Shown here in pieces: positions 52,956 through 62,791 of a stretch of 64,000 bases of DNA; position 1 is the first letter of the stretch; each line of letters begins with the position of its first letter. Made by a program: the position numbers and the translations under genes. Origin of the DNA: Moanibacter sp964542645 (lineage in GTDB: Bacteria; Verrucomicrobiota; Verrucomicrobiia; Opitutales; UBA2987); assembly GCA_964542645.1 (NCBI GenBank), contig CAZIUG010000008.1:558001-622000 (forward strand). The letters are read 5' to 3'. The notes under the pieces were generated by a model that ran no database searches, had not been told where the DNA came from, and was given only the letters and a program-made list of their open reading frames with translations.

Positions 52956-53714
52956 CTAGTTAAGGTCCCTTAATTGATCCCGTAAAACCGCAGCTTTTTC
53001 GTATTCTTCACGTTTTACCGCCTCGTCCAGTGCTTTTTGTAAAGCCTCTTTGGGATCCAAAGGCATTTTGTCCCGAACTTCCTGAGCCAGGTCTTTTAAT
53101 GCCTGCCGGGACCTTTCTCTCTCACTATGGAATTCCTCCGAATCAACCTCTTCAAGATTCTCAATTTTATCTTCCGCTTCCAGAATTAGACGGAGAGCTA
53201 CACTAAATCTATTTTCCTGAACCTCCAGCATTACCCGGGCCACATAATGCATTCTAAGTATATAGGGCCACCACCTTTCGAGGTGTTGCCGATCCTCCCG
53301 GTGTGCTCCATACTCTTTTACGAAACGAAACACCTCCATATTACGTTCGGTATCTCGGACAACCCTGTCGTAATCCTTAATCTGCAAAAGGAAGACGTAT
53401 CTCTCATAGACCGTGAAACTCTCATCGAATATTTCTCGACAATCCTCGCGACTAAGAAGGAACTTCTCTATCGTCCTTTTATTGTTCTGGGATCCAGCAA
53501 GCTTCTCTTTGAAATGATCCATGACAAACTCTTTATCATATGGCCTCCTTCCATCGGGACGACCGTCAAGATCCATTTGAAGAATGCCTTGAAAAGCACC
53601 CTGTTCAATGCGTACCTGTATCTTCTCAACACCATTCGTATCCACGATCTTGCGCACGTTGTTCTGGCCGTCAAAAGGCCAAGACTTCAAAATCTCGGTT
53701 ATTTCTTCGGACAT
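52956..53714 (-). CDS. UvrB/UvrC-motif (UVR) protein of unknown function
   Basis: A 252-residue, strongly charged, helical protein. The last 45 residues are a UVR motif (PLDPKEALQKALDEAVKREEYEKAAVLRDQLRDLN), the coiled-coil pair used for UvrB-UvrC contacts and also found in McsA and stress proteins. The first 200 residues are a domain not recognised, with an RKIVDTNGVEKIQVRIEQGAFQGILQMDLDGRPDG start that recurs in other Planctomycetes-Verrucomicrobia UVR proteins as I recall them. It is not McsA, because it has no Cys-based zinc sites. A DNA-repair or protein-assembly role is open. Confidence 0.8.
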   Translation of the reverse strand: MSEEITEILKSWPFDGQNNVRKIVDTNGVEKIQVRIEQGAFQGILQMDLDGRPDGRRPYDKEFVMDHFKEKLAGSQNNKRTIEKFLLSREDCREIFDESFTVYERYVFLLQIKDYDRVVRDTERNMEVFRFVKEYGAHREDRQHLERWWPYILRMHYVARVMLEVQENRFSVALRLILEAEDKIENLEEVDSEEFHSERERSRQALKDLAQEVRDKMPLDPKEALQKALDEAVKREEYEKAAVLRDQLRDLN

Positions 53715-54267
53715 AATATTCTTTGGATGCAGGGGGAATACAGATAGCCTTCGCCGTATGCCTTCCGATCCGATAGTTAAATTAAAGATTCAAGACCAAG
53801 AGGAAACCGAAGACAAGGCCGAAGAGTGGATGGGAAACTCTAAAGTAAATCGAGAAATTCAAAAACAACATGCTATCCGGTTAGATTTATTAGAAAGAGT
53901 TCATCCTTGATGCTGAACTGTACTCAATATTGGTCACTGCGATCCTGCCTTGATCGATTCTCGGCCTTCCTATTTCGACTTGAAAAAGCTCAAGGTCCTC
54001 GTGCCGAACAAAGGTCTCGACAAACGAACCGGAGGGTGTGACCTCCGAGATTCCGGGAAAAAGTATGAAGTCATTGGATGTACTACTTTATTCTCGTTTT
54101 CTCCCAATAAGCTACTCATCTCTGCCAATTACGATAAATCCAACTAAGCACCCTCCTACAGACTTGAAATCGTCGTCAAAACTCATTGTTACTCCCCTCT
54201 TCTTCTACAAAAGCCTACGTTGAATTTAAATGATGCTAGCAATTTACAGTACCCCTTTCAATAGTTC
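53715..54267. other. 553-base intergenic region; possible small ORF
   Basis: Divergent to the UVR gene, a 50-codon frame starts at ATG 53758 and ends at 53910 (MPSDPIVKLKIQD..., acidic and Lys/Gln-rich). It lacks a clear ribosome site. It could be a small coiled protein but I do not call it as a gene. The rest shows only short patchy frames. Confidence 0.35.
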
Positions 54268-54789
54268 GTGAAAACAACCTCCCTACTTCTCCTTCTCCTT
54301 CTGAGCATTGCCCTAGTGAGCGGTGCCATCATCGCTATCCCCGAATCCCCAAATGCTCACGGACAAGCTCACGAAGTATTTTCTACCATACATAGCGGTG
54401 GATCAGGACTGGAACGACACGGAAGCGTGCTTCTATTCGGATGGCTCCTTGGGCTTCTTGTAGTTGGTACCATTGTAACGGGGTTTGCCCTTGGACTCCA
54501 ACGCAACGAGAGAGTCGGCCCATTACGAACTTCTCTGACCATAGGAGCGATCATCTATGGAGTGCTTTTTTCCATCTTGTTTCTAACCTACTTTGGATAC
54601 ATCCAAGGGGATGATACACCACGGCTCTTCGGATTTCCCTTACCTACTGCGATTATGCTCTTCGCCCTCTGGCCAATGCCTGTCTACTTCATAGTTCTCT
54701 ATGTTTGGGGATTTGACCGTTACATCGTAACTTCGCAGGACCTCGAAAGATTTAAAGAAACCCTCAATCGACGCCGTAAAGGCGATTAA
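54268..54789 (+). CDS. Small four-helix membrane protein, probable symporter partner
   Basis: A 173-residue membrane protein starting with GTG. The first segment (LLLLLLLSIALVSGAIIAIP) is a signal or helix. Three further helices follow, at about residues 55-75 (LFGWLLGLLVVGTIVTGFALG), 88-106 (IGAIIYGVLFSILFLTYFG) and 128-148. The C terminus is basic and cytoplasmic. It ends 10 bases before a sodium:solute symporter gene, so the two are clearly co-transcribed. Small membrane proteins of this kind (for example DUF485/DUF3311/YhdT types) are known partners of SSS transporters; I cannot place it in one. Confidence 0.7.
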   Translation: MKTTSLLLLLLLSIALVSGAIIAIPESPNAHGQAHEVFSTIHSGGSGLERHGSVLLFGWLLGLLVVGTIVTGFALGLQRNERVGPLRTSLTIGAIIYGVLFSILFLTYFGYIQGDDTPRLFGFPLPTAIMLFALWPMPVYFIVLYVWGFDRYIVTSQDLERFKETLNRRRKGD

Positions 54790-54799
54790 GGGCACTAAT

Positions 54800-56299
54800 A
54801 TGGAGGATAATCGCAGTCTCATAATCCTTACCTGTATCGGGATTTACATGCTTTTCTGCATCGCTATTGGAGCCTGGGCCATGAAAAGGACACGCTCCAC
54901 GCGCGATTTCTTTATGGCTGGACGTAGCTTGGGGGTCTTTGTCCTTGGGTTGGCCGTTTTCTCAAGCAGTCTGAGTGGTTTTGGATTTATTGGAGGGCCA
55001 GGGCTAGTTTATCGGATGGGCATGAGTTCCATCTGGCTGATTGTCATCTCCGCCTTGGGATACAGCTTTTCTTTCTATATTGTCGGTAAAAGACTGCGTT
55101 ATTTTGCCGAACTTTTCGAATCTGTCTCTCTTCCTGATCTCGTTGCTGCTCGATACAGTAGCGAGACGACCCGCTTTCTTTCCGCCATTATCATTCTCAT
55201 TGGAGTAGTTGGCTACCTCGCGGCACAAATCCTGGCAATGGCTGAGGTACTTCGGGACCTCTTCGCTAACACCGAATCTATTGGACCGCTCAGCATCGAG
55301 TGGTGTGTCGCCATATCTTGTTTCGTTCTCGTCTTCTACTGCGTTTCAGGAGGAATCCTTGCCTCGGTTTACACAGATGTTTGGCAAGGATCCGTAATGG
55401 CAGTTGCTTCAGTACTCGTTTTCTTCTCTGCAATCACCGCTTTTGAAGGAGGAATGACGGGAATAGCTACGACCATTATGGCGGATGACCGAGAAGCAAT
55501 TGGGCCCTGGGGTACGCTCGGAATGATGGCCTGCATTTCCTGGATCTTTCTGTTCGTCCTAGGAAACGCTGGACAGCCTCATCTCGTAACTAAATTCATG
55601 ATGTGCCGACGATTACAAGACATGAAGCATATTCTAACTGTTACCTTCGTCGGCTTCTCAATCTGCGCCCTGCTCTGGATCAGTATCGGGTTGGTGATGC
55701 GGGCCCTGGTTCTAACTGGGGCACACCCGGAAATCCAGTCGGCTGATCACGCTGCACCACAGTTTCTCCAATTTTATGCTCATCCTATTCTTGCTGGGAT
55801 CGTCTTCGCTGGATTATTTGCTGCTATCATGTCGACTGCTGATGGATTCCTCAATGTCGGGACTGCTGCCGTGATCCACGATATTCCGCGTTCACTTTTC
55901 AATAAATCCTTTGAAAACGAACTACTAGGCGCACGTATCGTAACCGTGCTTATCGCCTTTTCCGCAGCTCTTGTAGCTCTCTATTCTGGTCAGGACCTTG
56001 TTGCGTTGCTTGGGCTGATTGGATGGGGAATCTTCGCAGCTGCCCTTGTTCCAGTCGTGGCCATCGGATTCAACTGGAAGAGAGCCACAGCAACCGCTGC
56101 TAATGTCGCCATTATTTCCAGTCTCCTTACTAATTTTACGATTCGAATTGCCAGCCTTCTGGGAGATTTCACGATTCCCTACCGCATCGATCCAGGCGCC
56201 ATCTCTCTACTTGTTTCCATGATTCTATTTCTTACAATTTCGTTTCTATCGAATCCACCGCAACTCGATCCTGAGATCGAGATAGCGATGGATCTCTGA
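54800..56299 (+). CDS. Sodium:solute symporter (SSS family)
   Basis: A 499-residue integral membrane protein of the SSS family (PanF/ActP/PutP). RSTRDFFMAGRSLGVFVLGLAVFSSSLSGFGFIGGPGLVYRMG is the substrate/Na-binding TM1 region. LPDLVAARYSSETTRFLSAIIILIG and FVLVFYCVSGGILASVYTDVWQGSVMAVASVLVFF follow, as does GIVFAGLFAAIMSTADGFLNVG, which contains the SSS signature. About 13 helices are seen. It takes up an organic acid, sugar or amino acid with Na. It lies directly after a small membrane partner gene. The substrate is not readable. Confidence 0.92.
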   Translation: MEDNRSLIILTCIGIYMLFCIAIGAWAMKRTRSTRDFFMAGRSLGVFVLGLAVFSSSLSGFGFIGGPGLVYRMGMSSIWLIVISALGYSFSFYIVGKRLRYFAELFESVSLPDLVAARYSSETTRFLSAIIILIGVVGYLAAQILAMAEVLRDLFANTESIGPLSIEWCVAISCFVLVFYCVSGGILASVYTDVWQGSVMAVASVLVFFSAITAFEGGMTGIATTIMADDREAIGPWGTLGMMACISWIFLFVLGNAGQPHLVTKFMMCRRLQDMKHILTVTFVGFSICALLWISIGLVMRALVLTGAHPEIQSADHAAPQFLQFYAHPILAGIVFAGLFAAIMSTADGFLNVGTAAVIHDIPRSLFNKSFENELLGARIVTVLIAFSAALVALYSGQDLVALLGLIGWGIFAAALVPVVAIGFNWKRATATAANVAIISSLLTNFTIRIASLLGDFTIPYRIDPGAISLLVSMILFLTISFLSNPPQLDPEIEIAMDL

Positions 56300-56407
56300 A
56301 ATCAGTAGATCTGCCAATAAGATCGAAATCATGTTGAGGAGTAGTGGAAGGCGATATGGGTGGTAGATCCCTGTTCGGGAAGCTAAATTAATTAGAGCGA
56401 TGAATTT

Positions 56408-58651
56408 TCACCATTCAAAGCCTACCTGAACAGAAATGTTGCGTCCTGGTCCGCTAATTCGCGCTCCAACTGGCACATCACTGATTCGGACACGATTGAA
56501 TCCGCTCAGATGTTCGGTATAATCCCTATTGAACACATTCTCGACTCCCAGCACGAAAGAAATGTGCTCATTTAGGTGCCACACTCCCATAAGATTCAGA
56601 AGCGCATATCCCGACGTATTACTGTTACTGGAGCGTACCTCATTTAAAACAATTTCTTTTGATAACTGTCTACCCTTGCCAAAAAACACCCCCTCCATGG
56701 TCAAGAAAGTTTTTTCTGAACCATATCTCATGGCGATTGAGGCATTTGGTGGCGCGATACGATAGAGATTATCGTCGATATCGGTTCGTTTACCTCGAAC
56801 ACAAGAAGTAAGGAACGAGACACTCCAAGCTGAGGTTAAGCGCCACTCCCAGGAAAGATCAAAACCGTACATTTCTGCATCAATATTAGTGAATTTCATC
56901 GGAGTCGGATCTCCATTGAGCGCACTCACCATCTCTTCCGGCTTATCAAAAGGCGGGCCAATAGTGATCGGATCAAAAAGGGATCCCTGAATGAAATCTT
57001 CGATATCTCTAAAGAAAAAGTGGACTGCAAATTGTGTTCGCTCAGGTATTCCCAAGTGAAAAGTTAAATCTACCTCGTGAGCAATCTCCGGATTAAGGTC
57101 AAAGTCACCTACGTAGTTGTTAAAGTCGGAGAGACCGGCAGTCGCTTCGATTGGAAGCCAACTATAACGTTCAATATGCGAAGGCGAACGGGATTTTCTA
57201 CCGATGCCTAACGAAACGGCCATACTCCGATTCAACTCGTGGTTCAGATTCAGGGAGAAATTGTAATGATTATCGCTTCGTGTTCGATCAGCTCCATTAA
57301 ATCGATTCTGCAAAATCACAGGTGCAGACATAGAGTATGCGGCACTAGTGCTGAGTAAGGGAGGAAGGGATACGGGTCCTGCAGCCATTATTACCTGTCC
57401 CCATAGAACTCCAAAATCCAATTGAGTTGATTCTCCCACCGCTCCTTTCCACTCCAAGGTGAAGCCGTAACGGTCCCTTATCACATCATTGAAATTCCGA
57501 ACGGAAAAGGCTGAATCAGGGTCATTAATCAGCATATCATATGATGAAAGGTGACCACTCCCTCCGATTGAAAGCGTTCCCGCAAACATGGGAAACCCAA
57601 CTAAAACCGCGGATCCCAATCCACTGCTCTGAGCCGAAACATCCCGACGATCCACTCCATCGAAGGCCATGACAAGGGGAACTAATATCTGCGGTGGATT
57701 AAACACATTGAAATCCGGTGGTGGTCGCAACGTATAGTTGCTCATCCCATGATCCACTTCGAGGTAATGAATCTTTGCCTGAACCCCAAAATTTGACCAT
57801 CGGCCTTCATAACGAGCAGAATAAATGTCGGTATTAATAAATTTGATGTCCATAGGAAGCGAAGGATTACCGGAATCACTGGTCGCGGTGTGGTGCAAAG
57901 CGAAGGAAAATTGTTGGTCACCTTTCTTCCAACCGTAGGATCCTCGATGGGTTTCCCGCTTATATGATGAATGTCTGACAACACCACCGGGAAATCTATA
58001 GTTGTCACCTTCATCGTAGCCCGAACTAAATTGAATTCGGTGAACATTGTTGCTTATTCCTGCGTTTAGAGCAGCAGCAATTCCTCCATCAACACTCCTC
58101 CTTACCAATTCCGTGCGCCCATGTATCTGAAACCTCTCCTCCTCACTATAAGGAATGGAATAGTACCTCCCTGAAATGCTGCCGCCTATCACCTCCATCC
58201 CCGCACTAACTGGTGCTACGCCTTGTATGACCTCAAGAGATTCGGTCAAATTTCGAGGCATGTAGTGGAGGGGTGGATCCATCCAATTTGGTCCTCCCGG
58301 ATTGACGAAGACGCCCTCTACGAGGATATTCACCCTCGGACCAAACAAACCACGGTACTGCACTTGGCCGCTAACGGGACCATTGTTGACCAGCATCGCA
58401 CCCGGAATCCACCTCACCGTTCCAGCCAGGTCGGGAGCGGTACCCAACTCACCTAGCGGTGAAACAGATATTCGATTGATTGCTTCCTGTGATCCGTAAT
58501 ACGCCGAGAAGTTGGCTAGTTCAGGAACCTCTTTTCCCAAATCTGATCCCGATTGAGCATTCAAAAGATTCAGAGAGAACAAAAAGGCATAGATCAGTAA
58601 TAGCACACCGTAATACTTCCCCCGTTGTGATTCTCGAGGAAGTAATTGCAT
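56408..58651 (-). CDS. TonB-dependent receptor, OprC/NosA-like (probable copper)
   Basis: A 747-residue TonB-dependent receptor. ATG 58651 has AAGGG upstream and puts the signal peptide (YYGVLLLIYAFLFSLNLLNAQ) at the amino end. The plug has LAGTVRWIPGAMLVNNGPVSGQVQYRGLFGPRVNILVEGVFV, and GPNWMDPPLHYMPRNLTESLEVIQGV follows. The MDPPxxY block after a Met-rich loop is the copper-receptor signature of OprC and NosA. The barrel ends in an aromatic terminus (VQVGFEW). A small CxxC exported protein lies just upstream on the same strand. An earlier start at 58816 would leave a 55-residue tail before the signal peptide and is rejected. Confidence 0.87.
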   Translation of the reverse strand: MQLLPRESQRGKYYGVLLLIYAFLFSLNLLNAQSGSDLGKEVPELANFSAYYGSQEAINRISVSPLGELGTAPDLAGTVRWIPGAMLVNNGPVSGQVQYRGLFGPRVNILVEGVFVNPGGPNWMDPPLHYMPRNLTESLEVIQGVAPVSAGMEVIGGSISGRYYSIPYSEEERFQIHGRTELVRRSVDGGIAAALNAGISNNVHRIQFSSGYDEGDNYRFPGGVVRHSSYKRETHRGSYGWKKGDQQFSFALHHTATSDSGNPSLPMDIKFINTDIYSARYEGRWSNFGVQAKIHYLEVDHGMSNYTLRPPPDFNVFNPPQILVPLVMAFDGVDRRDVSAQSSGLGSAVLVGFPMFAGTLSIGGSGHLSSYDMLINDPDSAFSVRNFNDVIRDRYGFTLEWKGAVGESTQLDFGVLWGQVIMAAGPVSLPPLLSTSAAYSMSAPVILQNRFNGADRTRSDNHYNFSLNLNHELNRSMAVSLGIGRKSRSPSHIERYSWLPIEATAGLSDFNNYVGDFDLNPEIAHEVDLTFHLGIPERTQFAVHFFFRDIEDFIQGSLFDPITIGPPFDKPEEMVSALNGDPTPMKFTNIDAEMYGFDLSWEWRLTSAWSVSFLTSCVRGKRTDIDDNLYRIAPPNASIAMRYGSEKTFLTMEGVFFGKGRQLSKEIVLNEVRSSNSNTSGYALLNLMGVWHLNEHISFVLGVENVFNRDYTEHLSGFNRVRISDVPVGARISGPGRNISVQVGFEW

Positions 58652-58995
58652 TTCAGTACCCTTAACTTCGGTTCGCCAAGCTATGGCAAATATAACCAGA
58701 GACCCTAACATAAATTTAATTCCCTTCGGCCTCTCTACATCTCTATTTTTATTATAAAAACTAAAACTTCTACCCATGGTTGATTCCGGTTTTCTCAAAG
58801 GAATCCGGCGCTTCATCTAAACCAATAGATCGGCAACCAATTCCATAAAATACGGGTTTTCGCTCCTTCACGTCGGATCCCATATTCGAAAATTGGAATC
58901 GGGATTCTGCTAGGACGTGAAGATCACATCCAGGAAACGAAGATTCGCTATCCTAATGCCTTCCGATGGGATGGGGATTCGTCCCGTTCAGGACT
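58652..58995. other. 344-base region upstream of the OprC-like gene
   Basis: This AT-rich stretch contains TATAAT on the minus strand (58756-58751), a possible -10 for the receptor gene, but I cannot find a good -35. No credible frame. Confidence 0.35.
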
Positions 58996-59003
58996 AGATC
59001 ACT

Positions 59004-59396
59004 CTAAACCCTAGGAGGCGGAAAGCCGATAAGAGAAATAGGTTCAGTTAGAAGGAGGACCTCCGCAGAAAACAGGTTCCCCTTTCCTCGAAAATGCGAG
59101 ACGGTCGGAGGAAAGAACGGGATTAAATAACTTGGACTCTTTTGAAGAAATCCTGCTGTCGTATCCCCCTTATTTTCTAAATCTTTCGCATCCATAGAAT
59201 CCGCAATAGAGTGACAGATTGGGCACGGGAAATCACCGCCAAAAGTTTTATCAAGAGCAGATGGTATTGATTCTGTTTCAGAATGAAACTGATTTGTCAT
59301 AGTTCCCCAAGCAACAAGCTGCAGAACCACAAGGTGCCCGTTCGCTGAACAGAACACTGCTATAACTAAAAACAGGGAAAGGCCCTTCAATTTCAT
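59004..59396 (-). CDS. Small exported CxxC protein, probable metal-uptake partner
   Basis: A 130-residue protein starting MKLKGLSLFLVIAVFCSANG, a signal peptide. The mature part has GGDFPCPICHSIADSMDAKD, a CxxC-His motif as in several periplasmic copper or heavy-metal proteins. It lies upstream of an OprC-like receptor on the same strand, so a periplasmic copper-handling role is inferred. A pair of small exported protein plus TonB receptor also occurs at 10869-13399, with zinc-like features there. Confidence 0.6.
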   Translation of the reverse strand: MKLKGLSLFLVIAVFCSANGHLVVLQLVAWGTMTNQFHSETESIPSALDKTFGGDFPCPICHSIADSMDAKDLENKGDTTAGFLQKSPSYLIPFFPPTVSHFRGKGNLFSAEVLLLTEPISLIGFPPPRV

Positions 59397-59611
59397 TTCA
59401 AACAACAGCTTATCGTTCGGAGATATTAATCAAGCAAGTCAAATCTTTCGAAAGGGGGGGGAACACATGGATCCCACATCCTTTTCCTGTCGATGTAGTA
59501 GCAAGCAGTAAACCTTAATAGCCTATAACCGCCTCGCCTTTTGATCCACCCATGGGGATCAGTAATCCAGGAAGACACGAAAGAACCAGGAACCGTGATC
59601 AGACAGATTCT

Positions 59612-60958
59612 TCACCCGTGACACCCACCATCTTTCAGGATCTCATCAATATCTGGTTTTCCCAATGAGTTGACCGGGATCTCCGATAATTTAATCCACT
59701 GTTTGGGAATCTCGTGAGCACTGAGATTTAGTCCCATTGCATTCCATACAACGCTTTGTACTGGTTTCTCCAACCCCACCCTCGGAACATATATTGCAAC
59801 GACTTGCTCTCCCCACTCCGAATCCGGAGCACCGGTGACCAACACTTCCGAAAACTGTCCAGTCTCCATCAGGACCTTTTCCACATAGTCAGGATTGACC
59901 TTTTCACCCCCCGTGTTAATCACCTTGTCCAGTCTCCGAACGATATGGAGAAATCCGTTTTCGTCAAAGAAACCCTCGTCCTCGGTAGCAAAACCACCTT
60001 CGGAGAACTCAGTAACTTCAGGATAGTAGCCTTGGAAAAGAGCATCTGATTTAATGATGATTCTTCCAATCGTTCCAGGTCTTGCAGGCAAACCGGTTGG
60101 CTCTCTGATAAGGACCTGGGCATGAGGAAGAGACCGCCCGACACCAATTTTACCCGCTAGGAAATCCTTACTTTCTAGCATAGTTACTAGCGCCCCAGAC
60201 TCTGTTAGTCCGTAACACGGTGAAAGCGGTAGTTCCGCATCGCGGGCCGCCTGGAGAAGTTTTTCTCTGGCTGGACTCCCTCCGAGCAATATGCAACTGA
60301 ACTGCCGCAACCAATCAAGAATGCGTTCATCACGCATTAGGCGAATCAGCTGCGTCGGAACCAGTGAAATGAACTGGCCTTTCGGGCTGATTTCCGGAAA
60401 TTTGCACCTCAGTATGGAGTGGTAGTCTAGGAACTGGATCCTTCCACCGCTTACCAAAGAACGCACTACCTGCATAAGCCCACTAACGTGGTAGAGCGGC
60501 AACATACAGCAAGCGTTGATTGGTTCCCCTCCGTGAAAACTGTTAAAACCCCTTGCTGCCACGCAAAGCGTTTCCCAATTATGAATTGTGTAGCGAATCT
60601 CTCCAGTTGTCCCCCCCGTCGGGACCATCACAGCAGGCTGCTCTAATCTTTTCCCACTCATTTCCCGAACCTCATGAGAAACCTGGAAAGGGCGAGGACC
60701 TTGAATATAGTGGGGACGAATCAATCTAAGAAGGTACTCAAAACGTCCCTGCTTCCAATCAGGAGAGGCGAGAAAAATTGCACACCCCTTTTTAAGGGCC
60801 GTAAAAAAGGCAACAAGAAATGCCTTGGGTTCACGCTCCGTAATCAAAACCCGCTCCCCTGCCTCTGCTTCCTTCAATTCCACACAGCCCACGGATGTAT
60901 CATGAAACACCCCCCATTCTGCTAACCGAGGCTCCAGCTCTTTCCAATTTAGCCCCAT
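59612..60958 (-). CDS. menE: AMP-dependent synthetase, MenE-like acyl-CoA ligase
   Basis: A 448-residue adenylate-forming ligase. PAVMVPTGGTTGEIRYTIHNWETL is the nucleotide-binding P-loop. FSCILLGGSPAREKLLQAARDAELPLSPCYGLTESGALVTML carries A4/A5 motifs, and GFFDENGFLHIVRRLDKVINTGGEKVNPDYVEKVLMETG is the hinge/A8 region. NSLGKPDIDEI carries the C-terminal catalytic Lys. This fits o-succinylbenzoate-CoA ligase (menaquinone synthesis), but other acyl-CoA ligases are possible because no other men gene is in view. ATG 60958 has AGGA five bases upstream; a TTG at 61048 is rejected. Confidence 0.75.
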   Translation of the reverse strand: MGLNWKELEPRLAEWGVFHDTSVGCVELKEAEAGERVLITEREPKAFLVAFFTALKKGCAIFLASPDWKQGRFEYLLRLIRPHYIQGPRPFQVSHEVREMSGKRLEQPAVMVPTGGTTGEIRYTIHNWETLCVAARGFNSFHGGEPINACCMLPLYHVSGLMQVVRSLVSGGRIQFLDYHSILRCKFPEISPKGQFISLVPTQLIRLMRDERILDWLRQFSCILLGGSPAREKLLQAARDAELPLSPCYGLTESGALVTMLESKDFLAGKIGVGRSLPHAQVLIREPTGLPARPGTIGRIIIKSDALFQGYYPEVTEFSEGGFATEDEGFFDENGFLHIVRRLDKVINTGGEKVNPDYVEKVLMETGQFSEVLVTGAPDSEWGEQVVAIYVPRVGLEKPVQSVVWNAMGLNLSAHEIPKQWIKLSEIPVNSLGKPDIDEILKDGGCHG

Positions 60959-61132
60959 TTTTCCTAACAGTTTTTCTCCTTGATTCGAAATCCGTCGGGG
61001 ATATTCTTGCCTCACCGGGAGTAGAGTATGAAAAACGTCCCCTCCCAATTCATATCTACATAAGTTCTATCCCAACCAGCACAATGGACCTAATTACCAT
61101 TTCTCTTTAAGAACAATAATATTACTTCTAAA

Positions 61133-62725
61133 ATGACCCTGCCCGAAAAAGTCGGAGAAATCGCTAATCCGTCAAATATGATCGACGATCGTTTCTATTT
61201 GGATGCAACTTCATTCTTCGAGGAGAGCCTACCCACAGGGCTAACATATGACGATGTTTCTTTGGCCTCCCACTATTCCGAAGTTCTTCCAAGGGAGACC
61301 TTACTCGAAACTAAACTCTCTGACAGCCTTACTCTTCACATTCCTATCATCTCAGCTGATATGGACACTGTAACGGAGTCCAAAATGGCCATAGCAATGG
61401 CACTCAATGGCGGCATGGGAATCATCCACCAAAATATGAGTGACTCCCAACAAGCCAAAGAAGTTGCTCAGGTAAAACATCATATCCACGGCCTGATTCA
61501 GGACCCTATTAAGGTGACTGCCAATCAGCTTATTGGCGACATCTTGGAACAAAACCTAAAGTCGCGCTTTGAGTTCAGCACTTTCCCCGTTGTTAATTCT
61601 AAAGGGAAGCTCATCGGCCTTCTCGCAGGGAACACTCTCAAAACGCGTTTTCGACATAAAACTGTTGCAGAGACTATGACCCCGAGGGATCAAGTTGTGA
61701 CAATCCGGGAAGAAGTAATAGGAGAAGACCCAATTGGGGAAGCCGACAAATTCTTCAACAATCATGTTGGTATAAACAAACTCCCAGTGGTGGATAAGGA
61801 AGACCACCTTCGAGGACTTTTTACGCTGAAAGATATCGAAAGCATCACAGATGAAAGCCGGGCTCGATTCAAATCTGCTCGAGACTCGAAGTTTCGGTTA
61901 GTTTGTGGAGCTGCCGTCACTGCCTCCCGTTCCCCTAAAAACGCCAAGGAGCGTGACCGGATCATCAACCATATCGGTTGTTTAGTCGATATCGGGATCG
62001 ACGCTGTGGCCGTATCGACGGCTCACGGACACACACAAGGAGTCGGCCAACTAGTCAAGCTACTCCGGGATCAATTTTGCAACCTAACAATAATGGCAGG
62101 TAACGTGACTACAGCGGCAGCAGTTGAGTTCCTTTCAGGCTGTGGAGCCGATGCTATAAAAGTTGGTCAAGGGCCCGGATCTATTTGCACCACCCGTCTC
62201 GTCGCTGGGGTCGGAATCCCCCAGCTAACGGCTCTATACGTCGCGTCAAAATCGGCTGCGCTTTCCGGTGTTCGGATTCTAGCAGACGGTGGAATTACCA
62301 AAGGAGGTGATATCGTCAAATCCCTTACGCTTGCGGATGCTGTCATCTGTGGTTCCCTTTTCGCAGGCTGTAGAGAAGCGCCGGGTGTGTTGGTCGAGAT
62401 CGATGGTAAATTGTATAAACAGTACCGAGGCATGGGCAGCTTTGAAGCAATGAAGAAGGGATCGGCGGTAAGATATGGCCATTCTAAGAAGGATAGTTAC
62501 CTCAAAACCGCTGAAGAAGGCATCGAGGCCTTGAAGGAAACAACGGGGACCCTTGACGAAGTACTGGCGGGATTACTCGGTGGAGTTCAGTCGGGCCTCG
62601 GATATCTCGGAGCAAAAGATCTCACTGCACTGAAGCAGAACGCTCGCTACATTCGAGTCACTCCAGCCGGTCAACTTGAATCAGCTCCTCACGATGTCGT
62701 CGAGATCAAAGCAACCCACAAATAA
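61133..62725 (+). CDS. guaB: IMP dehydrogenase
   Basis: A 530-residue IMP dehydrogenase that makes XMP for guanine nucleotide synthesis. GLTYDDVSLASHYSEVLPRETLLETKLSDSLTLHIPIISADMDTVTES opens the barrel. A CBS pair (residues about 115-245, MTPRDQVVTIREE) follows. VGQGPGSICTTRLVAGVGIPQL carries the catalytic Cys, LADGGITKGGDIVKSLTLADAVICGSLFAGCREAPG the IMP phosphate site, and YRGMGSFEAMKKGSA the flap. It is longer than the usual 490 residues. It is followed 66 bases later by purA, joining both branches of IMP use. Confidence 0.95.
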   Translation: MTLPEKVGEIANPSNMIDDRFYLDATSFFEESLPTGLTYDDVSLASHYSEVLPRETLLETKLSDSLTLHIPIISADMDTVTESKMAIAMALNGGMGIIHQNMSDSQQAKEVAQVKHHIHGLIQDPIKVTANQLIGDILEQNLKSRFEFSTFPVVNSKGKLIGLLAGNTLKTRFRHKTVAETMTPRDQVVTIREEVIGEDPIGEADKFFNNHVGINKLPVVDKEDHLRGLFTLKDIESITDESRARFKSARDSKFRLVCGAAVTASRSPKNAKERDRIINHIGCLVDIGIDAVAVSTAHGHTQGVGQLVKLLRDQFCNLTIMAGNVTTAAAVEFLSGCGADAIKVGQGPGSICTTRLVAGVGIPQLTALYVASKSAALSGVRILADGGITKGGDIVKSLTLADAVICGSLFAGCREAPGVLVEIDGKLYKQYRGMGSFEAMKKGSAVRYGHSKKDSYLKTAEEGIEALKETTGTLDEVLAGLLGGVQSGLGYLGAKDLTALKQNARYIRVTPAGQLESAPHDVVEIKATHK

Positions 62726-62791
62726 AACTACCAGACTCTTGCCAAGGATTTATGCCTAACTGCGCCTGCGTGTAAAAGTTATCTGAGACTT

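Noticed and set aside
53758..53910. 50-codon acidic frame divergent from the UVR gene
   Set aside because: Plausible codon use, but no ribosome site and no likeness to known small proteins; noted only in the intergenic entry.
53950..54147. 65-codon frame before the four-helix membrane gene
   Set aside because: Composition unlike coding sequence and no family likeness.
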